Source: Trachythela sp. YZ-2020 (taxonomy: Eukaryota; Cnidaria; Anthozoa; Malacalcyonacea; Clavulariidae). From it: a DNA stretch of 64,000 bases. Below, piece by piece: positions 23,001 to 34,139 of this stretch (the first letter of the stretch is position 1; the number at the start of each line of letters is the position of its first letter). Below the pieces are notes generated by a model, which saw only the letters and a list, made by a program, of their open reading frames with translations, was not told where the DNA came from and made no database searches. The translations under genes and the position numbers were made by a program. The stretch covers positions 2,078,001 through 2,142,000 of the forward strand of contig JADLSH010000212.1 of the NCBI GenBank assembly GCA_016169945.1, given 5' to 3'.

Positions 23001-23618
23001 TTGTTTTTGGTGGCAATATTGAAAGATGGCATTTCAAAACTTTCGTGAGGTAAATCGTTTTACTTCATTGTACAATATCATGTTTACGGGCTATATCTTG
23101 AAAAACATTTTAATAGCTATAGGCGAAGTACTTCTATTGTAAAATTGGCCGAAGACCGACGTAGTCTACAGTATTAACTATGATCTCCATGCTTAGACCA
23201 TGACAATCTCAATTGTTTTGTAAAATTGCTCGTAAAATTTAACGCCAGCATGTATAGGTAAAGCAACTCAATGGGCTCGTACAGGACGAATAAGAATCTC
23301 AATAATATTCAAAGACTTAGAATTTACTGTTTGAGGTTGGTTTTCATCCATAAAATCTTTGTACACTCTTTGTTTCACCGAGATTTTTGTGTGTTTACGT
23401 GTTTTCCACTCCTTTCAACGTCCATTTTTGCGAGTTAATCGGCCGATTAGCAAGTTAACCCACCTAGCGAGGTGGGTTAAATTTAACCCACTGTTTAACC
23501 CTGGGTCACGGTTAATCTAGCTTTGAACAACGCAAACAAACCTAAGGTTAAAATTTAACCCTAGGTTAGGCAAATTTAACCCTTGGTTAGCGTTAACCGG
23601 CTTTTGAACAACCGGCCC
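20006..23618. mobile_element. Harbinger-like non-autonomous element (3.6 kb) with CTG target duplication
   Basis: Left terminus GGGCCGGTTGTTCAAAAGCC and right terminus GGCTTTTGAACAACCGGCCC are inverted repeats, followed inward by many AACCCAGGGTTAA-type motifs. They are flanked by CTG (20,003-20,005 and 23,619-23,621). The rejoined target would read AACCTGGTAT, close to the CWG-centred preference known for animal Harbinger elements; a 5-bp CCTGG duplication with a shorter terminus is the alternative reading. No transposase was seen. Its interior carries the nested foldback at 20,589-22,698, so two insertions are stacked. Confidence 0.7.
20589..22698. mobile_element. Nested foldback element with about 970-bp inverted arms
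   Basis: Arms at 20,589-21,562 and 21,726-22,698 are near-perfect reverse complements. Markers include TTAGTCTAGGACCTGTAAAG at the left edge and its inverse at the right edge, ATGACCATGGCGGTCAACAT, and CACGAATACGTTTG at the inner edge. The spacer is only about 163 bp and itself contains a smaller hairpin (CTCTGGTTTC / GAAACCAGAG). The same open frames appear mirrored in both arms and have no domain. TA at each edge suggests a TA target duplication. A transcript crossing it would form a long double-stranded hairpin. Confidence 0.85.
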
Positions 23619-23880
23619 CTGGTATATTGTGATACAAAATTTGTCCCATTTATCCCACCATTGATGTGAATGATATTTGCAAGACGCAAGAAATTTGTTT
23701 CACGTCATATGGAACTACTCACTCACATGGCATAATGAGCCATTCCATTTCATAACGTACGTACCGCGTTCTGTTTCTATAAAATTTATATTTTGCTCCA
23801 CCCTCTAGTACATTATTTATCTTTTCCATATGGGCTATGGTTATGTGCTTCGTTAGGATTTTTAAAAAAATAGTACTGAC

Positions 23881-24179
23881 CTTTAGTAATTCGTGAGGCC
23901 AATATAATTCGCATTTTTCATAAAGAGATCCTTTCTCACGATCTTCATCTTGTATCAAATGTAGTTTTAACTGATCGGCATAGCTCTCGCCTTCTTCGGG
24001 ATGATTTAAGATGAATTCTTGCACTTCGTCAGCCGTGTCTTTGCTAAAGATCCGCAGTTTCTTTGTCTCTCCATAACGTATTTCCAACACCGTGGATGTT
24101 ACCGCTTCAAGACCCACAGGTAAAATATCTTCTCCAAGGATGAGGTTTATCAAGCTGCTTTTACCTGAACTTACTTCGC
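23881..24179 (-). CDS. Dynamin-like GTPase, exon with P-loop (G1) and G2
   Basis: The 299-nt exon follows a TATTGGACAG acceptor and ends at an AAAG/GTCAGT donor. It begins GEVSSGKSSLINLILGEDIL, the GxxxxGKSS P-loop of dynamin-superfamily GTPases. Next comes AVTSTVLEIRYG with the G2 Thr, then a charged helical stretch (EVQEFILNHPEEGE, QDEDREKGSLYEKCELYWPH). It ends in phase 0 at WPHELLK, directly preceding the G3 exon located at 14,852. The upstream intron joins in phase 2. All residues needed for nucleotide binding up to this point are intact. The gene is on the minus strand; a kinase pseudogene of a kind often found with such GTPases lies 3.5 kb upstream. Confidence 0.8.
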
Positions 24180-24405
24180 CTGTCCAATACAAAAATAGAC
24201 AGCGGTATAAGGATATCAATTTTGCCAACGGAAAACCTTTGAGTCTTCCTTTAACGTTAGCGAAGAAATGCCACAAAATATGATAGGGTATTTGAGACAT
24301 CCTGTACAGTATGTCAACATCAGCAACCAAAGTACAATTTTGCCCGATACGAATTTTATGAAGAGAATAGAAATACAGTACATGGTCGTCAAATTGTATA
24401 ATTAC

Positions 24406-24609
24406 CTGCAAATAGAACGGTATGCTCTTTGAAATCAAGCTGGTCAATTTTATTTTTTTAAGTTCTTCGTTAACGTCGAAAGCAAAATAAGTGTTAAGTT
24501 GGCTAAGAAGATTCTCGTAACATTTTTCCAGAAGCGCTTGGACTTTCTGATAAATATCCATCAACTTCTTTCGTTTCCAAGCATCCTGTTTCTTCATTTC
24601 AGAAAACAC
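24406..24609 (-). CDS. Probable upstream exon of the dynamin-like gene
   Basis: An open stretch reads KKQDAWKRKKLMDIYQKVQA and then ELLSQLNTYF-like helical text, ending before a CAG/GTAATT donor at 24,406. The helical, charged character fits the region before the GTPase domain in this family. The exon would end in phase 0 while the P-loop exon needs one left-over base, so at least one exon between them is unaccounted for or this donor is not used. Confidence 0.4.
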
Positions 24610-24803
24610 AGAAAATACCTATATATGTGATGAATAACTTGGATAAATATAAATTCCTTCTTTATTAAGGACAGTAAATTCAGAAAAAGACTAGGAGTAC
24701 ATTATTTATATATTCAAACTTTTTGTTTCAGCCAGTGCCAAAAGTCTGATTCACCGCGAAAACTGGTTGTTTTTTGTCTAAAATCTTTCTTTCGGCCTTT
24801 CCC

Positions 24804-25098
24804 CATAGTTAATATAGAGATAACATGGTTAGGAAACTCGTCAAATTACAAAGCAGCTAACAATTGAATGGGATTTATGTTGAACGGTACCTGACCGTGC
24901 ACAAATATTTTGTTTTACATTAATTAATATTTCAGAAACATGGTTTGGAGATTAAGCCCAAACATTTCTATTGGTCGATTCATACAACTACAATATATTC
25001 ACTAATCGTGACCGTGCACAAATGCAAACAAAAACGTAGAACAAAAGCGAAAGCCGAGTTTCCTAACCATGTTATCTCTACAGTGTATATTAACTATG
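24804..25098. repeat. Short foldback repeat (about 295 bp)
   Basis: CATAGTTAATATAGAGATAA...CATGGTTAGGAAACTCG (24,804-24,840) is mirrored at 25,055-25,098 by CGAGTTTCCTAACCATG...TATTAACTATG with a 5-bp insertion. The centre is non-palindromic but holds a GACCGTGCACAAAT motif twice. MITE-like; no confident target duplication. Confidence 0.6.
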
Positions 25099-25168
25099 CT
25101 TTTCCTGATGATATGCATGTAAATATGAGGTATGAATAGGTTATCATTACAACCCGCACGGCTAAATT

Positions 25169-25206
25169 CACAGCGTGAACTGCACACTGGATGTGCAGTT
25201 CACGTT
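25169..25206. repeat. Small perfect hairpin
   Basis: CGTGAACTGCACA and TGTGCAGTTCACG pair around a short CTGGA-type loop. Isolated, with no A/B box or gene around it; purpose unknown. Confidence 0.6.
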
Positions 25207-25209
25207 ATG

Positions 25210-26126
25210 ATTTTAGATAATGCCTACACTTTATTGCAGCCGCAGAACACCTTGAACTATCACGAATCAAGCATAACTCATTGTGAAGTTCTAGTTGTGT
25301 ATTAATATGAAAGTCAATTCATTCGATACTAAAGTCATGCGAAATGGCTAACGATGTTAAATCGAGTAACGCATTTGCAAGAAACGGATGATATTAACAC
25401 AATACTCAAGAGATGTTTTCATTATATCCCTCATGGCCAATATAGACTATGTAGTCAACAGTATATCGGTTTAATTAGAAACTAGCCGAGTCCATCTTTT
25501 CAGTGTGTCATGCGTGCAAACCGAATCTGCATGGACAGTAGCATGGACTGGTTGTGCTAACTATACTCGAGTGGAGAGGTGGAGATACTTATATAAGGTT
25601 CCATTTTAGCTTCAACTGATTAAGGAAAGATGGTACATCTTCATAACCAGCCAGAAAAATATGGCACATATTTCTGGCACAAGAGCTTCAACTGAGAGAA
25701 TACACAATTTCGAAAAGTATTCTTAGCCATCCTATTTAGTTTTAGTGTTACGATCTCGATGATTGCGACTAAATCACTGCCGCACTTTACAGTCCATTCT
25801 ACTGGAACCAGCTTGGGCACTTGGGTCAAAATTGTCAGACCAAGGCTTATAAAATTTGACTAGCAAATTCAAAATTATCAATTTAGCTTGAGTGTGTATC
25901 AATCTATAATGAAACCAATTCACCTAATATATACAAATAACGTGGAAACACTTCTCTTATGTCCTGGTACCAGCACTAAACGACCAACGGCAAGCATCAT
26001 GCATGAAGTCTGACTTGTAAAATATCGCCTAACAAATTCCTAAACATCACTTTCCGAAGTTCATTCGTTGTCTGGATACACGTTTATAGAATCATTGGAC
26101 GTTTACCAACTCCCTCGATCAAGAAG
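25210..26126. other. No supportable gene
   Basis: AT-rich non-coding sequence. A 62-codon minus-strand frame at 25,641-25,829 shows no domain. No repeat structure stands out. Confidence 0.45.
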
Positions 26127-26250
26127 CAGTATAGTGTTTCGTACTTAATTATGATTATAATGGTTATTTAAACAGTTTTTAAAAGAGTTTATGGAGAGGC
26201 TCTCGTATTCATTAATTAGTTCATCGGGTAGGCAATTCCAGGATACGGCT
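26127..26250 (-). mobile_element. LINE 3' fragment, second copy
   Basis: This stretch is nearly identical to 31,553-31,675, the 3' part of the LINE at 31.4-33.6 kb. The shared part includes ATAGTGTTTCGTACTTAATT and AACAGTTTTTAAAAGAGTTT. It covers only about 120 bp and ends abruptly on both sides, so it is an excised or recombined fragment, not a normal 5'-truncated insertion. Confidence 0.8.
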
Positions 26251-26254
26251 CAGG

Positions 26255-27341
26255 ATATAACACCATAAATGCACGCGACTCGTTTTCTATTTCTTAAATA
26301 TGTTTACATGTGTTTATGCATGAATCGTATGAAAATACCTATTATAAAACATTTTCTGTGTTTCTATACAGAATTATTTTATACATATTATTATTTTTAA
26401 ATACAAAAATCATTTGCTTGTCATTCATTTGCTTACACTACAAAATAATGTAGTTCTTCTCTACTTAAACTGAAAAGTGGGTTTGGGTTATTAATATTCA
26501 ATTTTTCGAGTATAACGCGTATTAAAATTGTTCAAAGGCGAGAGGCGGGAAATTTAGTTCACGTGTACTGTAAATGTTATATTATAATTTCAATTAGTTC
26601 GAATCATTGCGAACTCAGGTATAGTAATTCCTGAGTCTTTCCACGTTCTAGTAATCAGTGCACGCGTGGAACATGCGAGATTTTAGAGGCGCGGGGCTGT
26701 GACGTGTTATAGAATCACAGTAAAATACACGACAGAAATATGGCTGAAATAATATGGGCATATCAGTGCGGTCAATATAGATATATGCTATTCTTCGCGT
26801 GTGTTTACCAGGTTAGTACTTTTGTAATAAATATATACACCAGTATAAGCTTATAATTTTCACTTGTGCGAATCTCAAGTATTATAATTTTAAACATCCT
26901 GCAAAGGCTGCAAAATATTATTGATAGAATTAAAATTATCACATCCTGGCGGCTGGAGCTTCAAATGCGGAGACAAAAACTCCAGTTTAATGTTACTTCA
27001 GTATTTAAGAACGAAAACATTTATATAAACACGAAGTCACACGAAAATGCGAAAAGGAAAGCGTTTTTACGGCTCCCGCCAAAGCATTTGTTTTGACCTT
27101 CTGGTGTCATTTTCCAAAGTGCCAGACTGAGTATAGTAAAATAAACATAGCATTTCTACAGCTTCACACGAAATTAAAGTAAGCTATATACTAAAACCGT
27201 GCAATTTACAACATAAAACAACGATTTATTGTTTATATAAATTTGCCGTTGATAAAGTAAATTTCCAACAGATGGATGGGCTTCATACTGTAAATGTCTT
27301 GAATAACTTAAAGCATTGACACAGTTAAATATTTAATTATA
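26255..27341. other. No supportable gene
   Basis: Non-coding, AT-rich. A plus-strand frame at 26,866-27,096 (76 codons) has no recognised motif. Confidence 0.4.
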
Positions 27342-27571
27342 CTATCCACACTGTAAAACAGTTTCCATTGACTGCCGAAAGACTATAGATCTTGACAACC
27401 TGCTGATGAAAGATTCGAAGTCTTGACAACATAAGTTTCCACTATATTCACAGTATACAGAATCTACTTTAGTTTATCAGTTAAATGTATAATTATGCTA
27501 TCCACACAGTAAAACAGTCTCCACTGGCAGCCGGAAGACTCTAGATCTTGACAACCTGCTGAAGAAAGACT
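27342..27571 (+). repeat. Diverged tandem duplication, period about 150 bp
   Basis: The block around CTATCCACACTGTAAAACAG ... GATCTTGACAACCTGCTGA (27,342-27,420) recurs with about 10 percent change at 27,493-27,571. A third trace, TCGAAGTCTTGACAAC, lies at about 27,415. Confidence 0.7.
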
Positions 27572-27723
27572 CGAAGTAATATTTTAAAGTAATATTTCAA
27601 TGTGATATATTTAAAATACATACTTAGGCAATGCATCCCTTACTCAGTGATAATGCGAGGCAATTTACAATGGTTATGATCTTCTCAATTTCTGCATTCA
27701 TTATACAGACTAAATTATAGTCC

Positions 27724-28310
27724 TCATTGTAAGTTCTCCTTCAAGACTCTTACTACCTCTGACACAGATGGCCTGACTGCTAGCTTGTTATCTTTGCAAT
27801 GCTTTCCCAAGGATTCCAGACATGTACTCACTGGCAAACCTTGCTAATCCTCTGTGGCAAAATGGTTGTAAAAAGAACTGTACTTTCGAGCTGTTGGCCT
27901 AGAAATTATGCAAGCTTTACCAAAGTCTATCAGAAAACCCTTCTTTCCCGAAACTAGAACATTGTTTGACTTGACGTCACAGTGCAATAAACCTTTGTGG
28001 TAAAAATGTAAGAGAGCTTGTGTAATGTCAAGTAAACCAGAAATCCACTCATTTGCAAAAAGGGACATATGTTTTGCCATGGTTTGGTGTAACAGCTTAT
28101 GAACTGTAACAGATTCCATATCTCCACCAAGATATTGCATGATTAAAGAAAAAGGTTTTTTCTTCAATTTGAACTCCTCCTAAATGTGGGATAGATGCAT
28201 GAGTTAGTGTATTCATACATTGCGCTTCACTCTACTGGCTACTATGCCAAATCTCTTCATCTTTTTAAGAGCACACTCTCCATCGGTTCCGGAACCAACA
28301 GGATTGTAGC
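27724..28310 (-). pseudogene. Protein kinase pseudogene
   Basis: Minus strand, three registers. A glycine-loop and Lys segment, VGSGTDGECALKKMK, lies at about 28,290-28,245. A linker, HASIPHLGGVQ, follows after a frame change. From 28,167 the C-lobe reads ALLHFYHKGLLHCDVKSNNV (HxDxKxxN catalytic loop, with Cys in place of Arg) and FLIDFGKA (DFG). A premature TAG follows YNHFATED at 27,844. Further in-frame text, LPVSTCLESLGKHCKDN and RPSVSEVVRVLKE, runs to TGA at 27,724-27,726. Part of the region between the activation loop and the last helices is missing. With two frameshifts, a stop and a deletion, it cannot make an active kinase. The missing HRD Arg suggests an ancestor not activated through activation-loop phosphorylation. 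Confidence 0.8.
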
Positions 28311-28329
28311 AGAGTTATTTCCTGCTGAC

Positions 28330-29323
28330 AACTCACTTGGGCTTATTTGCTTTACTGAAGCAGTAATCATTTTTGGTTAATTGGCCGTTACCAGCAGTAT
28401 CCATTGAAACCTATAACATTAGTAATACTACTATATTTAATTTGTATTAGAATTAATGTAGTAAAACAAATAGTATTTCTGGTGTTGTGATTTTCTTCCA
28501 CTCAATACTTGTTAACATGTGAACAAACTGTTGTACGTATAAAGAATCTAGATGTATATATGACTATAAAATGCCTATACAGTTACCATTGCAAAGTAAT
28601 CACAACTGATGCAGTCTGTTGGATTACACCTACATGTACTTTACTGTTAGAGGGGCTTATTGATGATTTAATTAACATGAGCTTCCAGGATATTATCAAA
28701 ATATATCTGTTCAATACACATATTCCATATTATGAATATAGGTAGGGGCATAACTTGGGTCCAAATATGTTCGGGGGTGTGTGGATCGTCTGTGCTGACG
28801 AAAGGGGGTGGTCAGGACATAAGGTAAAGAGGCTTGCAAAAATAGAAATGGTTTATTGGGACCCCTGCACCGCTATTGAGGGCTGAAAGCACGAGGCCAC
28901 TAGGGGGTGTGAAGGCATGCTCCACCAGAAAATATTGAAAGTAGACTTTCTGAAATGCCATTTCATGCACTTTGGGGAAAGATTTCATAGAATTTTGATG
29001 GTGAGAAAATTATGTTTATTAGATTAGCAAATTTTTCAAATTGCCCAAACTGGTGTTTAAGGCATTTTTTTCTTACTCAACTTCCCGAATGCATTTTTGC
29101 CCGACCACCATTGCAAATTTTGCCCTAGAAAGTTACAATGGTTAAACATAGAGGGAACTCCTCCCCACTAGTAAATATTTTTGTCTAAAATTAAAGGGTA
29201 CCCTTATTGGAGAGTGGACTTTTTGAGAGGAAAGGGCGAGGGGAGTGAAAGGAAGAATTAATACTGTATGGTGTATGTACAAAATACTGAATTTTTATAC
29301 CCATACTTGAAGCAAAATCATAC
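28330..29323. other. No supportable gene
   Basis: Non-coding sequence with frames shorter than 80 codons and no motif. The purine-rich stretch at 28,740-29,270 has an unusual density of GGGG and GGGGTG but no clear repeat unit. Confidence 0.4.
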
Positions 29324-29590
29324 CTTTCTCGTGTGGCTTTGTACCGGTACTTTACGTCTTAGCTCCTTGGCCACTTCGGAATTATTTTTCCATTTGGAAT
29401 AATATTTCTCAGCCAGTATATTCTGCTCCTTTACGCCGTCACTTATCTTCTGCTCAACAGCCTCTTCAGCAGCCCTGCGTTTGGCGACCGCTCGTTCTTG
29501 TCTCCTACGCGTCTTGCGGCAGTTTCGCATTACCCTCTCTTTTGCAATTGACTTATTTCGTTGCTTGCTTTCGCCTTTATGCTTTTAGCG
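29324..29590 (-). CDS. Lys/Arg-rich exon of an unknown gene
   Basis: The minus-strand frame from about 29,580 to 29,324 reads KSIAKERVMRNCRKTRRRQE, then a strongly charged predicted coiled coil (AAEEAVEQKISDGVKEQN), then YYSKWKNNSEVAKELRRK. It ends at a good AAAG/GTATGA donor. Composition is clearly protein-like. It has the same orientation as exons at 30.7-31.0 and 33.6-35.0 kb and may belong to the same gene. No function recognised. Confidence 0.4.
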
Positions 29591-30685
29591 ATGTGAACAA
29601 CAAATAATGTGAATATACTGTATTATAGAAATAGAAGTTGCGATCACGCTCCCGGAATCAAAACTGATTTTTGCGCCAATTTCTCAATTTTGCGCCAAAT
29701 TACTATATTTCGCGTGTTTCGCCAAGAGACTGGTTACGACTGTGAGAAGTTCATTTATTAAGCAATTGCAAGCAGCAAGCTATAAAATAGGGAACCTTGA
29801 CATATCTGAAAAACCTTCACTGGTATAGAATGCGTCCATGTTGTATTAAACTATAATTGTCTCTTATAAAAGTTGTAAATATATACTAAATGAATTTGTA
29901 TGTGAATATGTTCCAATTAATTTGAAACTCAGATTGGGGCCGTGTGGTCGTGGTTCAGATCCGGCGTTGTTTCTTAGCAACGGAGTGTATTTTAACATTT
30001 TAAATCTCTTTTAAACATTTGAAATACCTAACGTCCTTGCTCAACTTTGCTCTGTTTTGGAAGTGTATTTATGGAACATTCGTCTCTCTATAACCTCACA
30101 AATGTAAGAAGAACATTCGCGTGGAAAAATAGTCATTTTGAACGTGTTTATACAAACGTTTGATGGAACATTCACAGATCAAAGGCAGTGCCAGTGTATT
30201 ATGGTAAGTGTATAGAATACCTTGTTAAAAATTTAAAAGCCGAGGGAAGGAAAAAGGCAAAATATAACTATTTTATCATCTTTCGTTTATGATTCTTTAA
30301 AGTATTGCTGCTCTCGTTGTTTTAGCTGTTGTTTGATTAGAGTCTGTTCCTGTGAGATCTTGGTTTCCGTGACTGGTAAGACATCTAAATAATCTTTTAT
30401 TAGATTATTATTGTTTGGTGAAGCCCTCAATCTTTTTTTTGCCGTGTCAAACTGCAACACCCCCCCCCCCCGTTAGTCCCAAAATATAGCCCAGCTTTTG
30501 TCCCTGTTTTGTTTCTGTTTCAACTCCGTTCCTAAAAATAGACACAGGAAATGCGCTTAATTAACCGGGACAAAACGTGTTCATACGTATACCTGATTAT
30601 CAAATTGAGATGGGATTTTAATCAATCCTATTTAAGGTTATTGAATAGTCATGAGTCAATACAAATATATCAGTGGTACAAGTAC
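29591..30685. other. No supportable gene
   Basis: Non-coding. Contains a run of 12 C at about 30,463 and AT-rich sequence. No structure recognised. Confidence 0.4.
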
Positions 30686-31043
30686 CTTCATTCCTAGACA
30701 TGTTAGCTTCAGAACTCTTCAATCCATTTTCATGAGCATTATCTTCAGTAACCTCCTCAACTATCCTTGCATTGCGTTCAACAACTTCTTGCTCACTGCT
30801 ACTATTACATCCTCCATCGTCACCAGTTTGCACAACATCATCACAACCAAACACAGTCTCACTATCAACCACAATCTCGCTACCAATTACAGCATCACTA
30901 CCAACTACTGCATCACAACCAACCACAACATCACTACCAACCGCTCTCTCATCCACTACACCAGCATCTTCAGTTCCTGACGTGCAACTTCGATTAACAT
31001 CCAATTCTCCAACATCACTGGCCCTCCATTGATGTACCCACAA
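30686..31043 (-). CDS. Acidic, repeat-containing exon of an unknown gene
   Basis: The minus-strand frame reads MWVHQWRASDVGELDVN at the start, followed by an imperfect Val-Gly-Ser/Cys-Asp repeat (AVVGSDAVIGSEIVVDSETV) and then an acidic tail (EEVTEDNAHENG). A GAAG/GTACTT donor-like site closes it at 30,686. Plus-strand frames over the same bases are His/Asn/Thr-rich and are shadows of this repeat. It has the same strand as the neighbouring unknown exons. Unrecognised. Confidence 0.35.
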
Positions 31044-31394
31044 TAGTTCAACAAATGGTCAAGCATTGAAAATAATTCTAAGTTTCCCATGATATAGTTG
31101 TTATAGTATAGTATTCAAGAAATTATTAAGTGGTTGTTATAAATGGGAAATATTGGATATTTAGTATATAATTCTATGCCAAAAGTATACTTTTATTATT
31201 AAGATCAGTTATTATTCATGTAACACCTTACATTGTTACATTAATAATAAATATAATGAGCATATAATTTTGATATTGTAACTACACGCCTCGATTAGCT
31301 TTGCTATTTTGCGTGTAGTACTGTATATTTGTTTTCTTTTTCTTTAAATTTAATAAAATTGTGAAATTGTGAAATTGTGAATTCCTGGCCATTT

Positions 31395-33565
31395 ATTTAT
31401 TTATTTATTTAAACTTCTTTAAGGACACGGTGGCCTTTCAGTTGCCTGGTTTTCAAAGGGCCGTGTGATTTACATTATAAAATGTTAGCTATTTACAAAA
31501 ATTATTTAATTAAGGTAATTAGGTAGTTACAAATATTAAAATATATCAGCATAGTGTTTCGTACTTAATTATGATTATAATGGTTATTTAAACAGTTTTT
31601 AAAAGAGTTTATGAGAGGCTCTCGTATTCATTAATTAGTTCATCGGATAGGCTATTCCAGGATACGGCTCCTCGATATGAAAAACTACGTTTCATGAAGT
31701 TAGTTTTAGGTTGATCTAAGTGGGGCATGCGATCATTTTTTCTTAGCTTGTACCTATCATTGTGGCGGAAGGTGAATAAGTCGGATATGTAATTAGGCGT
31801 TGTTTTTTGTAGTGCTTTTAACGTCATTACATGTTCTCGCTTTTTAAGTGTGGTATCAATTGGTTCCCATTTCAAGTGCTCAAAAATTTCAGATTATCTA
31901 GTTTCGTAGTTTGCCCCTGTTATTACGCGAGCGGCTCTTTTTTGTAGTTTAAATAATTTGTTCATATTAGTAACGTTGCCGTCATGCCAAACAGCGGAAC
32001 AGTAGGTAAAGTGTGGAAGAACGAGTGAATTGTACATTGTCAATAGTGCGTCCTCTGTTACAAATTGCTTTGCTGTTCTTAAAAGGGCAACACATTTTGA
32101 TATTTTCTTGCATTGACTGTCCACTTGTTCTTGCCATCTTAGCTGTTCGTCACAAGTTACCGCTAGAGTCTTTTTATCTGTCACTCTATTTATCATGTGA
32201 TCCTCAATGGCCACAAGTGGGTCAACTGGTATCTCTCTCAGCCTTTGTCGGGATCCAATGACCATGTATTCTGTTTTGTTTTTGTTAAGTGTAAGTTTAT
32301 TGGAAGTTAGCCAGTTTTGAATGTTGTCAAGTTCTATGTTCATTTTTTTCTCAATTTCTACTGGTGAATTTCCTTGACATGATATGTTTGTGTCATCAGC
32401 GAACATTGATGCCGATGTCGTTTGTAAACAGTTTGGTAAATCGTTTATGTAAATTAGAAACAGCGGTGGACCAAGATTTGATGCTTGGGGGACACCGCAT
32501 GTAGTAGTTTCGATATTTGATTCAGAATGGTTGATTTTACTTATTTGCCTACGTTCTGAAAGATAAGATTTGAACCAGTGTAAGGCTATTCCACGTATTC
32601 CGTAACGCTCTAATTTGGCGATAAGTATTTCATGGTTGACTGTGTCAAAGACTTTTTTTAGATCAAGAAATAGTATACCATTGATAAGTCCTTTATCCAT
32701 ATTGACAAGGCATTGATTTATAGTATGTAATAAGGAAGTTTCTGTTGAGTGCCCAGTTCGAAAGCCTGACTGTTGTGGCACTATTATATTTGTTTCCACT
32801 AAAAAGTTATTTATTTGGTCATAAACTAATTTTTCGAGTATTTTTGTGACTGCAGATAAAACAGATATAGGCCTGTAATTATCGCAGTTTGATTTTTCTC
32901 CCGATTTGTAAATGGGGCTGACCTTTGCAATCTTCATTTCATCTGGAAATATTCCAGTACTTAAAGGCAAGTTTAAAACGTATACTAGTGAATTGACAAT
33001 TGTGTTTCCTGCGGCTTTTAGTAATTTGTTTGATATTTTGTCAAGGCATGGTGATTTGTCTGATTTAGCTTTCTTTAGTATGGTATCTAGTTTTGCGGGT
33101 GTGATATTTTCAAAACTAAATACTTTGGTACCGGGAGTTACAAAGTGGAGAGGATCTAAATCATTAGGAGTAATATTTGTTGCCAATTTTCGGCCTATGG
33201 TAGAAAAATAGTTATTGAATTCGTTTGATATATTTTTGTCACCGGTTACTGTGTTACCGTTCACTATTAACTCTTTGATTATTGTGCATTTTGATTGCTT
33301 GTTGAGAATTTCGTTTATGGTTTTCCAGCTTTCCTTGCTATTTTTGCTATTTTCTAGTTTGGTTTTGTAATAGTTTGCCTTGGCTTCTTTGACTAGTCTG
33401 TTTACTTGATTTTTACATTGTTTGTAGGACTCATGGAAAGCTGTTGAATTCAAACTTGCAGCTTTCTTTTTTAAATAATCTCTACGATAAATCTTAGTTT
33501 GTTTTTATATCATTATTTAGCCATGGCTTATACTGTACTCACTTTTGACTTTTCTTTGAAATGGT
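31395..33565 (-). mobile_element. 5'-truncated L2/CR1-type LINE with one stop in the RT ORF
   Basis: On the minus strand the RT frame runs from about 33,480 (weakly, with a frame change, from YKPWLNNDIK at 33,520) to 31,609. A single in-frame TAA interrupts it at 31,894-31,896. RT blocks are: KSDKSPCLDKISNKLLK; PIYKSGEKSNCDNYRPISVL; GFRTGHSTETSLL; FLDLKKVFDTVNH (Ala of KAFD replaced by Val); GVPQASNLGPPLF; and FADDTNIS with both catalytic Asp. Then come CR1/L2-like C-terminal motifs (LVLPHFTYCSAVW, SYRGAVSWNSLSDEL). The 3' end carries a TAAA-type tail (ATTTATTTATTTATTT on the plus strand at about 31,391-31,410). The endonuclease is absent. It appears inserted in an intron or 3' part of an unknown minus-strand gene. 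Confidence 0.9.
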
Positions 33566-33569
33566 TCAC

Positions 33570-34127
33570 AATAAATATACAATTGAGGTTCAATTGATTT
33601 ACTTCCATTTACCTTTCTTCGCACTATTAACTCCCCAGCATTCATTTCGCCTGACGAAAACTTTTCTTTCAATTTCCCCATCAATCTTTTATTGGTTTCA
33701 GGGCATGGAACAGTGATTCCACAACCTGCACCTTTTTGAATATTTTCCTTACATTGCCAAGGTCACTCTCTCTTCTCTTTTTCCTGAATCTCTCCACATC
33801 AACTCCTTCTGTCTTCAACAACTCCATAGCTATTTGGCCACAATTTTCAGCTAACTGTCCAGTTTTATTTTTGTTCCTAATTCCATACCGCCTTGCTAAA
33901 TCAGACCAGTTAACAAAAGTGCCATCACCATACCTGTTCACTTCAGCCTTCATCACTTCCTTGTCCCACTCCATGTTTTCAAACTTGCCGACAGGACTTT
34001 TCTGCTTTCCTTGTTGTCTCTGTCGATTACCGGTATGTTGTTCGGCCGCCTCTTCTTTGCTTTCAAAACCATTCGCCAACCTCTCCCTCTGCCTTCCAAA
34101 TAACGACTGTCGATTCCCAAAGCATCT
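33570..34127 (-). CDS. Exon of an unrecognised gene (one frame change)
   Basis: Following an ATTTTACAG acceptor, the minus-strand frame opens with CFGNRQSLFGRQRERLANGF and continues to EFENMEWDKEV-like text and YGDGTFVNWSDLARRYGIRN. Next come AENCGQIAMELLKTEGVDVE and RKKRRESD. At about 33,735 (run of A followed by GGTGCAGG) the frame shifts, and GAGCGITVPCPETNKRLMGK plus EMNAGELIVRR follow until the LINE boundary near 33,570. Trp/Gly-rich segments alternating with basic stretches hint at a nucleic-acid-binding role, but that is a guess. The gene is either a pseudogene or has an unrecognised junction at the shift. Confidence 0.5.
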
Positions 34128-34139
34128 GTAAAATAATAC

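Noticed and set aside
27395..27430. CTGATGA-containing hammerhead candidate
   Set aside because: CTGATGA is present, but no GAAA core with matching stems follows.
30651..31032. Plus-strand His/Asn/Thr-rich ORFs
   Set aside because: Three overlapping frames arise from a Thr/Asn/His-codon repeat. The minus-strand acidic frame has the better exon features.
32013..33211. Plus-strand ORFs of 82 and 99 codons
   Set aside because: They lie opposite the LINE RT coding strand.
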